From positions 1,550,001-1,614,000 of the forward strand of contig NC_017585.1 in assembly GCF_000240165.1 (NCBI RefSeq): 64,000 nt of DNA. The letters are read 5' to 3'. The position numbers and the translations under genes are program-made. The DNA comes from Streptantibioticus cattleyicolor NRRL 8057 = DSM 46488 (GTDB lineage: Bacteria; Actinomycetota; Actinomycetes; Streptomycetales; Streptomycetaceae). Shown here piece after piece: positions 51,736 through 60,495 of the stretch; position 1 is the stretch's first letter; each line of letters starts with the position of its first letter. The notes under the pieces were generated by a model. It was not told the DNA's origin and made no database searches. It saw only the letters and a program-made list of their open reading frames with translations.

Positions 51736-51895
51736 CTCACCGTAACAGCGTACGGCTGTCACGTGTCCGGTGAAGAGTGTTGGACCCGACTCCAGGGGAG
51801 GCCGTTGACTGGTAGGCGAAAGGGGCCGGACAAGCCAGGAACGAAGGGTGCGTCCGGCAAGCAATCGCTCTATCGAAGGTTAGGCGGCGAGCCTG

Positions 51896-52807
51896 ATGAA
51901 GGCAGTGGTGATGGACTCCTACGGCACCCCCGATGTGTTGCGGGTGGCGGACCTCCCCGATCCGCGGGCCGGGGCGGGTCAGGTGCGGGTGCGGATCAAG
52001 GCGGCGGGGCTCAACCCGATCGACGCCAAGATCCGCCGGGGAGAGTTCGACGCCGTGTACGACATCTCCTTCCCCGGGCAACTGGGCAACGAGTTCGCCG
52101 GGGTGGTCGACCAGGCCGGCGCGGGCACCGGGTTCTCGGCCGGGGACGAGGTGATCGGGTTCGTGGACATGGCCGCGTACGCGGAATACGTCGTCGTCCC
52201 CGCCGAGAACCTCACCCGCAAGCCGAAGGAGCTGGGGTGGGAGACGGCCGCGGCGATCGGCGCCGTCGGCCAGGCGGCGTTCAACGCGCTGCGCACGCTC
52301 GGGGTGACGGCCGGGGAGACGCTCCTCGTCCACGGCGCCGCCGGCGGGGTCGGCGGCGTCGTGACTCAACTCGCCCGCGCCCGGGGGGTCATGGTGATCG
52401 GTACCGCGCGCGCGGACCACCACGACCACGTCCGTTCCCTCGGCGGCATCCCGGTCCACCACGACGAGCGGCTGGAACAGCGGGTACGCGAGGCGGCCCC
52501 CGACGGTGTGGACGCCGCGCTCGACCTCACCGGGTCCGAGGGCGCGATCACCGTCTCGATCGCCGTCACCCGGGACAAGAGCCGCATCGTGACCCTGGCC
52601 GCTCCGCAACTCGCCCGGCAGTACGGCATCACCATGATGTTCGGCACCCGCTCGGCCGAAACCGTCGCCCGCGTCGCCGAGTCGGCCGCCCGTGGCGAAC
52701 TCCACCTGCCGGTCGCCCGGCGGTTCCCCCTCTCCCAGGCGGCGGAGGCGCACCGGGCGCTGGAGGCGGGCGGCCGACTCGGCAAGCTCGTCCTCACCCT
52801 TGACTGA
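51896..52807 (+). CDS. NADP-dependent quinone oxidoreductase (MDR family)
   Basis: A 303-residue medium-chain dehydrogenase/reductase without the structural zinc lobe. It has the GroES-like start KAVVMDSYGTPDVLRV, LNPIDAKIRRG, the glycine-rich GNEFAGVV and the cofactor motif LLVHGAAGGVGGVVTQLA (AAxGxVG type of quinone reductases). It reduces quinones or enones with NADPH. Divergent from the LysR gene and 66 bases before an aldo/keto reductase. Confidence 0.92.
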   Translation: MKAVVMDSYGTPDVLRVADLPDPRAGAGQVRVRIKAAGLNPIDAKIRRGEFDAVYDISFPGQLGNEFAGVVDQAGAGTGFSAGDEVIGFVDMAAYAEYVVVPAENLTRKPKELGWETAAAIGAVGQAAFNALRTLGVTAGETLLVHGAAGGVGGVVTQLARARGVMVIGTARADHHDHVRSLGGIPVHHDERLEQRVREAAPDGVDAALDLTGSEGAITVSIAVTRDKSRIVTLAAPQLARQYGITMMFGTRSAETVARVAESAARGELHLPVARRFPLSQAAEAHRALEAGGRLGKLVLTLD

Positions 52808-52873
52808 CCCCTGGCACGCGCGGCCGGGCCAACGCGTCCCGCCCGCTTGACCAGGACTCGTAGAGTGTTCGCC

Positions 52874-53929
52874 ATGACCATGACCTATCGCCATCTCGGC
52901 CGTACCGGTATCGAAGTCAGCACCTACTGCCTGGGCACCATGATGTTCGGCGCGGTCGGCAACCCCGACCACGACGACTGCGCCCGCATCCTCAACTCCG
53001 CGCTCGACCAGGGGATCAACTTCGTCGACACCGCGGACATGTACTCCGCCGGCGAGTCGGAGGAGATCGTCGGCAAGGCATTGCGCGGCCGTCGCGACGA
53101 CGTCGTACTGGCGACGAAGGTGCACTTCCAGATGGGCGAGGGCCGCAACCGCAGCGGCAACTCACGGCGTTGGATCGTCAAGGAGGTCGAGGAGAGCCTC
53201 CGGCGGCTGCGAACCGACTGGATCGACCTCTACCAGGTGCACCGCCCCGACCACGCGACCGACATCGAGGAGACCCTCGGCGCGCTGAGCGACCTGGTGC
53301 ACCAGGGGAAGATCCGGGCCTTCGGCTGCTCGACGTTCCCGGCCGAGGAGATCGTCGAGGCCCACCACGTCGCCGAGCGGCGCGGGCTGATGCGTTTCCG
53401 TACCGAGCAGCCGCCGTACTCCCTGCTGGCGCGTGGTGTCGAGGCCGCGGTGCTGCCGGTCTGCCGGCGGTACGGCATGGGGGTGCTGACCTGGAGCCCG
53501 CTCGCCTTCGGTTTCCTCTCCGGGAAGTTCCGCAAGGGGCAACCGATCGACATGTCCAGCGGACGTCCCGCGCTGGCCCCGGCCCGGTTCGACCCCACGC
53601 TGCCGCAGAACGCCGCCAAGCTGGAGGCCGTCGAGCGGCTGGTGGAGGTCGCGGAGGGCATCGGCTGCACGCTGCCCGAACTCGCCGTCGCCTTCACCGT
53701 CGCCCACCCCGCCGTCACCTCGGTGATCGTCGGCCCGCGCACCATGGAGCAGCTCGACGCCCTGCTGAAGGGTGCCTCGGTCGCCCTCGACGACGCGACG
53801 CTCGACCGGATCGACGAGATCGTGCCGCCCGGCACCGATCTGTACGACCCCAACGCCGCCTGGCCCCCGCCCGCCCTCACCGACCCCGCCCAGCGCCGCC
53901 GCCCCCTCGTGGAGCGCGCCGCCGGCTGA
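52874..53929 (+). CDS. Aldo/keto reductase
   Basis: A 351-residue AKR protein: D52 and Y57 in NFVDTADMYSAGES, K82 in LATKVHF and H123 in YQVHRPD, with SVIVGPRTMEQLDALL for cofactor binding. Related in layout to the one at 39983 but in a different operon. Probably co-regulated with the quinone oxidoreductase by the upstream LysR. Substrate unknown. Confidence 0.92.
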   Translation: MTMTYRHLGRTGIEVSTYCLGTMMFGAVGNPDHDDCARILNSALDQGINFVDTADMYSAGESEEIVGKALRGRRDDVVLATKVHFQMGEGRNRSGNSRRWIVKEVEESLRRLRTDWIDLYQVHRPDHATDIEETLGALSDLVHQGKIRAFGCSTFPAEEIVEAHHVAERRGLMRFRTEQPPYSLLARGVEAAVLPVCRRYGMGVLTWSPLAFGFLSGKFRKGQPIDMSSGRPALAPARFDPTLPQNAAKLEAVERLVEVAEGIGCTLPELAVAFTVAHPAVTSVIVGPRTMEQLDALLKGASVALDDATLDRIDEIVPPGTDLYDPNAAWPPPALTDPAQRRRPLVERAAG

Positions 53930-53970
53930 GTCGGCGGACGTGCCCGACACCCGGGCCACGAGCGGGCAGT

Positions 53971-54624
53971 TCAGGTCCGGGTGCTGGTCAGGTCGGCGTA
54001 GATGATGATGTTGTCCGGGTGGTGGCCGTCGGTGATGGGGCCGCCGCAGGTGATCAGGCGCAGTTCGGGCCGGTCGGTGTTGCCGTAGACCGCCCGGGTC
54101 GGGAAGTGGGCCTTGTCGACCTGCTGCAACCGCTGGACGGTGAAGGTCAGGACGGAGCCGTCGGCGCGGCTGACGGTGATGGGGTCGCCGACGCGGACGC
54201 GGGAGACGTTGCACATCACCGCGGGGCCGTCGACGGTGTCGAAGTGGCCGATGAGGACGGCCGGGCCGGTCTGCCCGGGTGTGACGCCGCCGGTGTACCA
54301 GCCGATGTCGTCGGCCTGTGCGGTCGTGGGGACCTGAACGGTGCCGTCCGGTGCCAGGCCCAGGGGGAGGACGGGTCCGGTGTCGACCCCGGCGGACGGG
54401 ATGCGTACCCGTACCGGTTTCGAGGCGGGCAGCGCCGCGGGGTGGTTGTCCGGGGCGGCGGTGGAGGTGGCGGGGGAGTGGGCGATGGTGGCCCGGTAGG
54501 GGCCGTCGATGCCGCCGCCGGCGAGCGCGTGGAGCAGTGTCCAGCAGCCGAGCAGCAGCGCCGCGGCCGAGAGCGCGACGAGTGCCAGGAACCGGCGGGG
54601 ACGGGCGGGTCGGGACACGGACAC
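53971..54624 (-). CDS. Class F sortase
   Basis: A 217-residue membrane-anchored sortase. A hydrophobic segment (~residues 12-34) anchors the N-terminus; the sortase fold has PVRVRIPSAGV, the catalytic H127 in VLIGHFDT and C193 in LRLITCGG. GTG at 54624 has AGGAG upstream. Class F enzymes of actinobacteria join surface proteins to the cell wall or other acceptors. It follows the anchored protein gene 100 bases away on the same strand, so that protein is a likely substrate. Confidence 0.92.
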   Translation of the reverse strand: MSVSRPARPRRFLALVALSAAALLLGCWTLLHALAGGGIDGPYRATIAHSPATSTAAPDNHPAALPASKPVRVRIPSAGVDTGPVLPLGLAPDGTVQVPTTAQADDIGWYTGGVTPGQTGPAVLIGHFDTVDGPAVMCNVSRVRVGDPITVSRADGSVLTFTVQRLQQVDKAHFPTRAVYGNTDRPELRLITCGGPITDGHHPDNIIIYADLTSTRT

Positions 54625-54724
54625 GGCTCCTGTGACGGTGAGGGAACGGGTTGTGGTGTTCCGGCGTGCCGCGCCCCGGGGCGGAACACCGCCCGCGGGG
54701 CCCGTTCGTGAGGTGACCGCCGGG

Positions 54725-55732
54725 TCAGCCGTCGGCTCGTGCGGCGCGACGACGGCGGGCCACCGCGACGCCCAGTCCGGCCGCCCCGGCCGCGGCCACC
54801 GCGGCGCCGGTCAGCGCGGCGGTGTCGTCGTGGCCGGATCCGTTCTCCACCCCGGCGGCGACCGCGCCGACCGGTACCACCGTCGTCTGGGTGGCGGTGG
54901 TGGCCCCGCCGGCCGCAGCGGTGCCCGCCGGCGTGGTGCCGGCCGGGCACTTCGGCAGCGCCGGGAACGCGTGTCCGGGACCCCACGGCATGGAACCGCC
55001 CTGCGACCGCTGGAAGAACTCCGGCGCACCGCCGATGTCACGGATCCGCATGCCGGTGTCGAGGTTCTCCGGGTGGGCGCGGTCGACGACGGCCAGGATG
55101 TGTCCGTCGGAGGTCCGCAGCGTCGCGCGCGGACCGGCCGGGCCGTTGCTGAGCAGCACCTTGTACGGCGGGAAGACCGAGGCGATCGTCGTCGTGGCGG
55201 TGCAGTCGCGCGGCTCCGGGGCCGTGCTGCTCAGCCACCAGGAGGCGATCCAGCCGGTGGCCGCGTTCAGCACCACGTGCATGCCGTGCAGGTCGATGGC
55301 GTCGTCCCGGCCGTGCGTCTCCAGGATGCCGGCCAGCGGCTGCCCCTTCTTGCCGGGGATCTCGGCCCGGTAGAAGCCCTTGCCCTTCATCTTGCTGACG
55401 AACGCCCGCTCGCCGTCGACCAGGGTGAAGACACTCGCCCCGGAGGAGGGGCCGGCCGGGGCCGAGTGCGTGCCGCTCGCCGGGGTCGCCGCGGAGGCGT
55501 GCGGTGCGGGCTTCGCGGACGCGGCGGCGCTCGGCGTGCTGCTAGGCGTGCTGCTCGCGCCGGGCGCGGCGGAGGGGCTCGCGGCGGCGCCGGCGGTGGT
55601 GTCCGGCGTGGTGGTACCGGCAGCGAAGGCACCGGAGACCGGGCCGAGGACGGCGGCGGCGACGGCCACCCCGATCAACGTGGCGCGGACCGCGCCGCGG
55701 CGGCCCGCGCGGACGCCGGAGGTGATGGACAT
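54725..55732 (-). CDS. Exported, C-terminally anchored surface protein paired with the sortase
   Basis: A 335-residue protein. Signal peptide at residues ~1-37 (ends GAFAAG), then a Thr/Ala/Ser/Pro-rich stalk (~38-95), a globular domain (VFTLVDGERAFVSKMKGKGFYRAEI, ILETHGRDDAIDLHGMHVVL), and a C-terminal hydrophobic segment AALTGAAVAAAGAAGLGVAVARRRR. No LPXTG motif is seen before that segment, so sorting is by an unusual signal or it is simply membrane anchored. GGGGAG precedes the ATG at 55732. Role at the cell surface unknown. Confidence 0.78.
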   Translation of the reverse strand: MSITSGVRAGRRGAVRATLIGVAVAAAVLGPVSGAFAAGTTTPDTTAGAAASPSAAPGASSTPSSTPSAAASAKPAPHASAATPASGTHSAPAGPSSGASVFTLVDGERAFVSKMKGKGFYRAEIPGKKGQPLAGILETHGRDDAIDLHGMHVVLNAATGWIASWWLSSTAPEPRDCTATTTIASVFPPYKVLLSNGPAGPRATLRTSDGHILAVVDRAHPENLDTGMRIRDIGGAPEFFQRSQGGSMPWGPGHAFPALPKCPAGTTPAGTAAAGGATTATQTTVVPVGAVAAGVENGSGHDDTAALTGAAVAAAGAAGLGVAVARRRRAARADG

Positions 55733-56022
55733 GCAAACTCCCCGTGAATGGAGAAGAGGTCGTTGTGGATGGCCGCTCCTCGTGTTCGTGTGGGGCCGGT
55801 CAGTCGGTGCGGTGAGACCAACCCTATGAAGGCTCTTTGACAGGCCCTTCCACGAACTGTCACAGAAAGTCGACGGGAATCGGACCCGCTGGATCCGGTC
55901 CCGGCCGTCCGGTGGTACACGGGCGCGCACTCGTCCGGGTGCATTCGCGTTGTGCGCCCTACCCACCGACGGGCGGCCGGAGTTGACTGGGTGCCACGAA
56001 CCGGGTCGAGGAGGTGCCGCAG

Positions 56023-56157
56023 ATGGATCCGATGCTCCGGGCCGACAACAGGGACGGTGGTGAGGGCGGGGACAACCTGCCTGGTCAGCCGTGGCAGCCG
56101 GAACCGCCGTCGCCGGACGGCGAAACGCCCCAGGGCGGCGGGAAACACCGGAAGTGA
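56023..56157 (+). CDS. 44-residue Asp/Gly/Pro-rich peptide, candidate modified-peptide precursor
   Basis: A short gene with a near-perfect GAGGAGG site eight bases before its ATG. The peptide begins MDPMLRADNRDGGEGGDN and continues with a Pro-rich stretch (PGQPWQPEPPSPDGETP) and a basic end GGGKHRK. It holds two Asp-Gly steps (11-12, 32-33), the motif most prone to aspartimide and isoaspartate formation. Its TGA overlaps the GTG of an isoaspartyl-type methyltransferase (GTGA), so the two are coupled. I recognise no family; it may be the substrate of that enzyme or simply a translated leader. Confidence 0.62.
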   Translation: MDPMLRADNRDGGEGGDNLPGQPWQPEPPSPDGETPQGGGKHRK

Positions 56158-57344
56158 CACAACATCAGCTCGGGCGACGGCCGGCTCGCGTCGAGTTGGG
56201 CCGCCGCCTGCGCGCCGCCGGCGTACTGACCGACGACTGGACGGCGGCCTTCGAGGCCGTGGACCGGGCCCTGTTCCTGCCGGACGTCATGTGGGCGCAC
56301 GACATGGACACCCGCCGGAACCAGGCCGTCGACCGCTCCGCCGACCCGGAGGGCTGGCTGCGGGTCGCCGACTCGGACGTGCCGATCGTGACGCAGTGGG
56401 ACGACGGCACCCACGAGGGCCCGGACCCCGGCCGCGTGCCCACGAGTTCGTGCAGCATGCCCTCGGTGGTCTTCCGCATGCTGCGCGACCTCGACGTGGC
56501 CGACGGAGACCGGGTGCTGGAGGTCGGCACCGGTACCGGTTACAACGCGGCGCTGCTGGCGTACCGGCTGGGCGACGGGAACGTCACCAGCGTCGAGGTC
56601 GACCCCACGGTCACCGCGACCGCGCGGAAGGCCCTGGCCGAGGCTGGGCGCCACCCCCGGGTGATCTGCGGCGACGGGCTGCGGGGTTGGCCCGGCGGGG
56701 CGCCGTACGACCGGATCGTCGCCACCTGCGGGACGCGGTCCGTCCCGGCGGCGTGGCCGGCCCAGACCCGCCCCGGCGGGATCGTTCTCGCGCCGTGGGG
56801 AACGGACTTCACCAACCAGGACGCGCTGGCGCGGCTCGTGGCGGCCGGCGACGGCAGCGCGTCGGGGCGGTTCACCGGCGGGGTGGAGTTCATGAAGGCG
56901 CGGTCGCAGCGGCTGGTGTGGCCGCGGTTCGAGGAGTACCTGCCGGACGGCTTCCCGGCGGAGGCCACCGTCACGAAGACGGATCTGTCACCGTTCTCGA
57001 TGGTCCCCGGCGGGCCCTTCACGGCCGCGCCGTTCGCGGTGGGGCTCGCCGTGCCGGACTGCGCGCACACGGTGCAGCGCGGCGACGGTGAGGCGCTGGT
57101 GTGGTTCATCAGCCTCACCGACCGGTCCTGGGCCGCGGTCCGCCGGCCGGCCGAGGGCGACGAGGGCACGGTGTACCAGTCGGGTGCGCGCCGTATGTGG
57201 GACGAGGTGGTGGCGGCGTGGCGTTGGTGGGACGCGGCCGGCCGGCCGGGGGTGGAGCGATTCGGGCTGACGGTGCGGGCGGACGGCACCCACGAGGTGT
57301 GGCTGGAGGCCGACGGACGGCGGGTGCCGGTGGGGGGTGGGTGA
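56154..57344 (+). CDS. Protein-L-isoaspartate-type O-methyltransferase
   Basis: A 396-residue SAM-dependent methyltransferase of the PCMT group. The SAM motif is RVLEVGTGTGYNAALLA, with the next strand NVTSVEVDP, then YDRIVATCG and the serine-containing PTSSCSMPSV loop that in PIMT enzymes meets the isoaspartyl substrate. An N-terminal stretch (LGRRLRAAGVLTDDWTAAFEAVDRALFLP) and a ~130-residue C-terminal extension go beyond repair-type PIMTs (about 220 residues), like peptide-tailoring relatives. The GTG start overlaps the stop of the 44-residue peptide gene. No ATP-grasp, lasso or lanthipeptide enzyme is encoded within the window beside it. Confidence 0.85.
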   Translation: MTQHQLGRRPARVELGRRLRAAGVLTDDWTAAFEAVDRALFLPDVMWAHDMDTRRNQAVDRSADPEGWLRVADSDVPIVTQWDDGTHEGPDPGRVPTSSCSMPSVVFRMLRDLDVADGDRVLEVGTGTGYNAALLAYRLGDGNVTSVEVDPTVTATARKALAEAGRHPRVICGDGLRGWPGGAPYDRIVATCGTRSVPAAWPAQTRPGGIVLAPWGTDFTNQDALARLVAAGDGSASGRFTGGVEFMKARSQRLVWPRFEEYLPDGFPAEATVTKTDLSPFSMVPGGPFTAAPFAVGLAVPDCAHTVQRGDGEALVWFISLTDRSWAAVRRPAEGDEGTVYQSGARRMWDEVVAAWRWWDAAGRPGVERFGLTVRADGTHEVWLEADGRRVPVGGG

Positions 57345-57374
57345 GTCGGTCACCGGCCGCTCCGCGGGGCCGCG

Positions 57375-57623
57375 TCAGCCCACGTCGGGGCCGAAGCCGT
57401 TCGTCCGGATGAAGTCCCACACCGCGGCGATCTGCTCCTGCGTCAGCCCCGCGCAGGCGCCGGTCACGTGCATCGCCTCGGCGGCCCGGGTGGCGAGGCA
57501 GATCGACACGTGCCGCGTCTCGTCGAGGTCCAGCTGGTGGAGGAGAAGGCTGATGCCTCGGGCGTCGCCCTCCAACGCGCAACTGATGGCGGTGTCGGCC
57601 GTGAGGAGCAGAGGATCGTCCAT
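57375..57623 (-). CDS. 82-residue protein of unknown function, copy 2
   Basis: A paralogue of the protein at 20044-20292, equal in length and alike over its whole length (GDARGI, RAAEAMHVTGACAGLT, VWDFIRTNGFGPD). ATG at 57623 is chosen to match the other copy; a longer frame exists. Its upstream region also resembles that of copy 1. It is convergent with the methyltransferase gene, 30 bases apart. Function not recognised. Confidence 0.78.
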   Translation of the reverse strand: MDDPLLLTADTAISCALEGDARGISLLLHQLDLDETRHVSICLATRAAEAMHVTGACAGLTQEQIAAVWDFIRTNGFGPDVG

Positions 57624-57746
57624 GACCCCATCCTGGTCGACCACCGGGCACATAGGGGCCGTAACGGCGTCCACAGCCACGTTTGTGTGATCCCGCGCAC
57701 GGTTGTGGGAGCCGCGCGGTGCCCATCGTCGGTCGCCGCGCAGCCC

Positions 57747-58067
57747 CTATTGAGGGATCGTGATGGTGGGGGCGAGGATCGGAATGATGTCGGTGCCATG
57801 ACCGGGGTTGGAGAGGACGATGTTGGGGATGCCCAGGTCTCCGCACTGATTGACCGGCGACGTGCCGGGAAGGGCGGCGGCCAGACCCGTGACGCTCCCG
57901 GCGCCGCTCGTCGTGGCCGCGCGCGGCCCGTGTCCGGTCGTGTTCCGGCAGGAGTTGGAGTGCGCGCTGTTCCCGACGCCGATGACGGAGGTGGCGGCGG
58001 CACCGCCGGCGCCACCTGCCACCGTCGTCACCGCGACCATGACGACAGCCGCGCTTCGCCTGACCAT
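57747..58067 (-). CDS. Small exported protein, weakly chaplin/rodlin-like
   Basis: A 106-residue exported protein with a signal peptide (RRSAAVVMVAVTTVAGGAGG, cleavage near AAATS). The mature part starts IGVGNSAHSNSCRN and later has PVNQCGDLGIPNIVLSNPG; one Cys in each, Gly/Asn/Ser-rich and ending in a hydrophobic IIPILAPTITIP. The composition recalls surface-active chaplins and rodlins, but the typical 40-residue repeat is not met. ATG at 58067 has ACAGGAGG upstream. A cell-surface role is inference. Confidence 0.7.
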   Translation of the reverse strand: MVRRSAAVVMVAVTTVAGGAGGAAATSVIGVGNSAHSNSCRNTTGHGPRAATTSGAGSVTGLAAALPGTSPVNQCGDLGIPNIVLSNPGHGTDIIPILAPTITIPQ

Positions 58068-58162
58068 GGACGTTCCTCCTGTCATCCGCTTCACGCCCTG
58101 CTCAACGGACGTGAACCCCGTTGGACACGCGCTCCTTAGCGGCCCGGCGGCGACCGGGCGCT

Positions 58163-59386
58163 TCAATGCGGTGGCCGGGCGGCGACCGCGGCGGCCCGGG
58201 ATTCCAGGTGGCGTTGTTCGGCGGTGCTGGCGGTGGACTTGGCGGCGCGCCGGTAGTGCTCGTACGCGCCTGCCGTGTCGCCGGCCTTCTCCAGCAGATG
58301 CGCGCGTACCGACAGCAGTCGGTGGTGGCCGCGCATGCGCGGGTCGTTGTCGAGGGTGGACAGCAGGGCGAGCCCGGCCCGAGGGCCCTTGGTCTCGGCG
58401 AGCGCGATGGCGCGGTTGAGGGTGACCATGGGGTTGGGGGCGATCCGTTCCAGGATCAGGTAAAGGGTGTGGATCTGCGGCCAGTTGGTCTTCTGGGCCG
58501 TGGCCGCGTCGGCGTGCGTGGCGGCGATGGCGGCCTGGAGTTGGTACGGTCCCAGCGCCGGGGCGGCCAGCGCCGCCTTGGCGAGTCGCATGCCCTCGTC
58601 GATCAGCGCGCGGTCCCAGGTGGTGCGGTCCTGCTCGTCCAGCGGCACCAGGTCGCCGGTGGCCGTCGTACGTGCCGAGTGGCGGGCGTGGGTCAGCAGC
58701 ATCAGCGCGAGCAGCCCGGTGACCTCGCTGTCCTCGGGCAGTTGCGCGTGCACCGTCCTGGTCAGCCGGATCGCCTCGTGTGCGAGGTCGGCGCGGTGCA
58801 GCGTGCTGCCCGAGGAGGCGGTGTAGCCCTCGTTGAAGATCAGGTAGAGCACGTGCAGGACGACCCGTAGCCGTTCGTCGAGTTCCCAGGCGTCGGGCAG
58901 AGCGAAGGTGCCGCCGGCGGCCTTGACGCGTTGTTTGGCCCGGCTGATCCTGGCCGCCATCGTGGCCTCCGGCACCAGGAACGCGCGGGCGATCTCGGCG
59001 GTGGTCAGTCCGCCGACCGCCCGCAGCGTCAGGGCGGTCTGGGAGGCCGGGGTCAGGGTGGGATGGCAGCACAGGAACAGCAGGACGAGTGTGTCGTCGG
59101 TGTCCGGCACCTCGGCGGGCGGGGGCTGCGTGAGGGTCGCGGCCTGGCGCCTGCGGCGTGCGTGGTCGCTGCGGATCTGGTCGACGAGCCGACGGGAGGC
59201 GACGGTCGACAGCCAGCCGCGCGGGTTGTCCGGCATGCCCTCGGCCGGCCATTGCACGGCGGCGGCGAGGACGGCCTCCTGCACGGCGTCCTCGCAGTCC
59301 TCGAACCGGCCGTGCCGTCGTACCAGCGCGCCGAGGACCCGCGGCGCGAGCTCACGCAGCAGGTCCTCGATGTCCGGTGCGGTCAT
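58163..59386 (-). CDS. ECF42-type RNA polymerase sigma factor, module 2
   Basis: A 407-residue sigma factor with region 2 in RFEDCEDAVQEAVLAAAVQWP, region 4 in SQTALTLRAVGGLTTAEIARAFLVPEATMAARISRAKQ, and the long C-terminal DUF6596-type extension of ECF42. ATG at 59386 overlaps the stop of the DGPF gene (ATGA). Same architecture as the factor at 49092 but clearly diverged in sequence, so each may answer a different signal. Confidence 0.92.
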   Translation of the reverse strand: MTAPDIEDLLRELAPRVLGALVRRHGRFEDCEDAVQEAVLAAAVQWPAEGMPDNPRGWLSTVASRRLVDQIRSDHARRRRQAATLTQPPPAEVPDTDDTLVLLFLCCHPTLTPASQTALTLRAVGGLTTAEIARAFLVPEATMAARISRAKQRVKAAGGTFALPDAWELDERLRVVLHVLYLIFNEGYTASSGSTLHRADLAHEAIRLTRTVHAQLPEDSEVTGLLALMLLTHARHSARTTATGDLVPLDEQDRTTWDRALIDEGMRLAKAALAAPALGPYQLQAAIAATHADAATAQKTNWPQIHTLYLILERIAPNPMVTLNRAIALAETKGPRAGLALLSTLDNDPRMRGHHRLLSVRAHLLEKAGDTAGAYEHYRRAAKSTASTAEQRHLESRAAAVAARPPH

Positions 59387-59754
59387 GCTTCCAGGTGCCC
59401 GTCGGCGAACATCACCTGGCGCACCTCGACGCCCAGGCCCTCGATCGCGGCGTCGGGGATCCGCGCGGCCAGCGCGATCGCCCGGTCCTGGTCCTCGCAG
59501 TCGACCAGGTAGAAACCGCCCAGGTGCTCCTTGGCCTCCAGGAACGGGCCGTCGGTGACCACCGGCCGGCCGTCCCGTACGGTCACCACGGCCGCCTGGG
59601 ACGGATCGACCAGGGCCTGCGTGGTGATCAGCTCGCCGGACCGCTTCAGCGACTCGATGAACCTGCCGTGGCCCTCGCCGATCGCCGCCTTCTCCTCGTC
59701 GGTCAGCGCGTCCAGCACCGCCGGGTCGATGTGCAGGCTGATCAGGAACTGCAT
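59383..59754 (-). CDS. YCII-related DGPF-domain protein, partner of ECF42 module 2
   Basis: A 123-residue YCII-fold protein. The signature is in PVVTDGPFLEAKEHLGGFYLVDCED, with IALAARIPDAAIEGLGVEVRQV closing the fold. ATG at 59754 follows AGGAG. Coupled to the sigma factor gene by ATGA. It differs from the module 1 protein in length and N-terminal region. Confidence 0.92.
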   Translation of the reverse strand: MQFLISLHIDPAVLDALTDEEKAAIGEGHGRFIESLKRSGELITTQALVDPSQAAVVTVRDGRPVVTDGPFLEAKEHLGGFYLVDCEDQDRAIALAARIPDAAIEGLGVEVRQVMFADGHLEA

Positions 59755-59965
59755 GCCGTACTCCTCGTGGTCCGCGAGCCCCGGAGGGGGCCGTTCACCT
59801 GGTGGTCGGAGTCGCCGCCGCCGTCTTGACACCGGCACCGGGGCAATCTCGCACGAGTTTCCGCGGAAGGCCACCGCCCGCGTCGGCGCTGCTGTCCGTG
59901 CCCACGGGCCCGGGCCCGGCATGATCGGCGAGCGCACCCCGCGTCCAGGTCCGTAGGGTGGTGAC

Positions 59966-60430
59966 ATGACGGTGCACGACGCGTCGATCGTCATGCCGGA
60001 CGGCGGTGAGGTCATCGAGTTCGGACCGATCCGGATGCGCATCCTGGAGGACGGAAGCGCGACCGGGCACCGCCTTGCCATCAGCGAGGTGACGCTCGCC
60101 CCGCGCGGCAGCGGTCCCGTCCTGCACCGCCACGCCCGGCACGACGAAGGCTTCTACATCCTCTCCGGCACCGCGCGGTTCACCATCGGGGAACGCGAGC
60201 GCGACGTGCCGCCGGGGACGCTGGTCGTCGTGCCCCCCGACGTCCCGCACACCTTCGCCAACCCCACGGACGAACCGGTCGTCTTCCTCGCCACCTTCAG
60301 CCCGGACCTGTTCGTGCGGTACTTCCGCGAGGTACGCGACGCCCTCGCCGACGGCCGGGAGCTGACCGGGCAGGCCGAGCGGCGGCTCCTGAGCCGCTAC
60401 GGCACCACACCGGTCACCGGCCACACCTGA
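59966..60430 (+). CDS. Cupin-domain protein
   Basis: A 154-residue protein with a single cupin barrel: motif 1 GPVLHRHARHDEGFYILSG (His, His, Glu metal ligands) and motif 2 VVVPPDVPHTFANP (third His). Small cupins of this type may be dioxygenases, isomerases or binding proteins; the ligand cannot be told. It is followed by an AraC regulator 65 bases later on the same strand, which suggests a joint unit. Confidence 0.9.
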   Translation: MTVHDASIVMPDGGEVIEFGPIRMRILEDGSATGHRLAISEVTLAPRGSGPVLHRHARHDEGFYILSGTARFTIGERERDVPPGTLVVVPPDVPHTFANPTDEPVVFLATFSPDLFVRYFREVRDALADGRELTGQAERRLLSRYGTTPVTGHT

Positions 60431-60495
60431 CCGCCGTGCGTACCCGAGCCCGAGGACGGCCCCGGATGTCAGCGGTCGGGTCGATACTGAACCTC

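Noticed and set aside
53919-53937. Small palindrome CCGCCG/CGGCGG at the end of the second aldo/keto reductase as a terminator
   Set aside because: A six-pair stem overlapping the stop codon is common by chance at this GC content.
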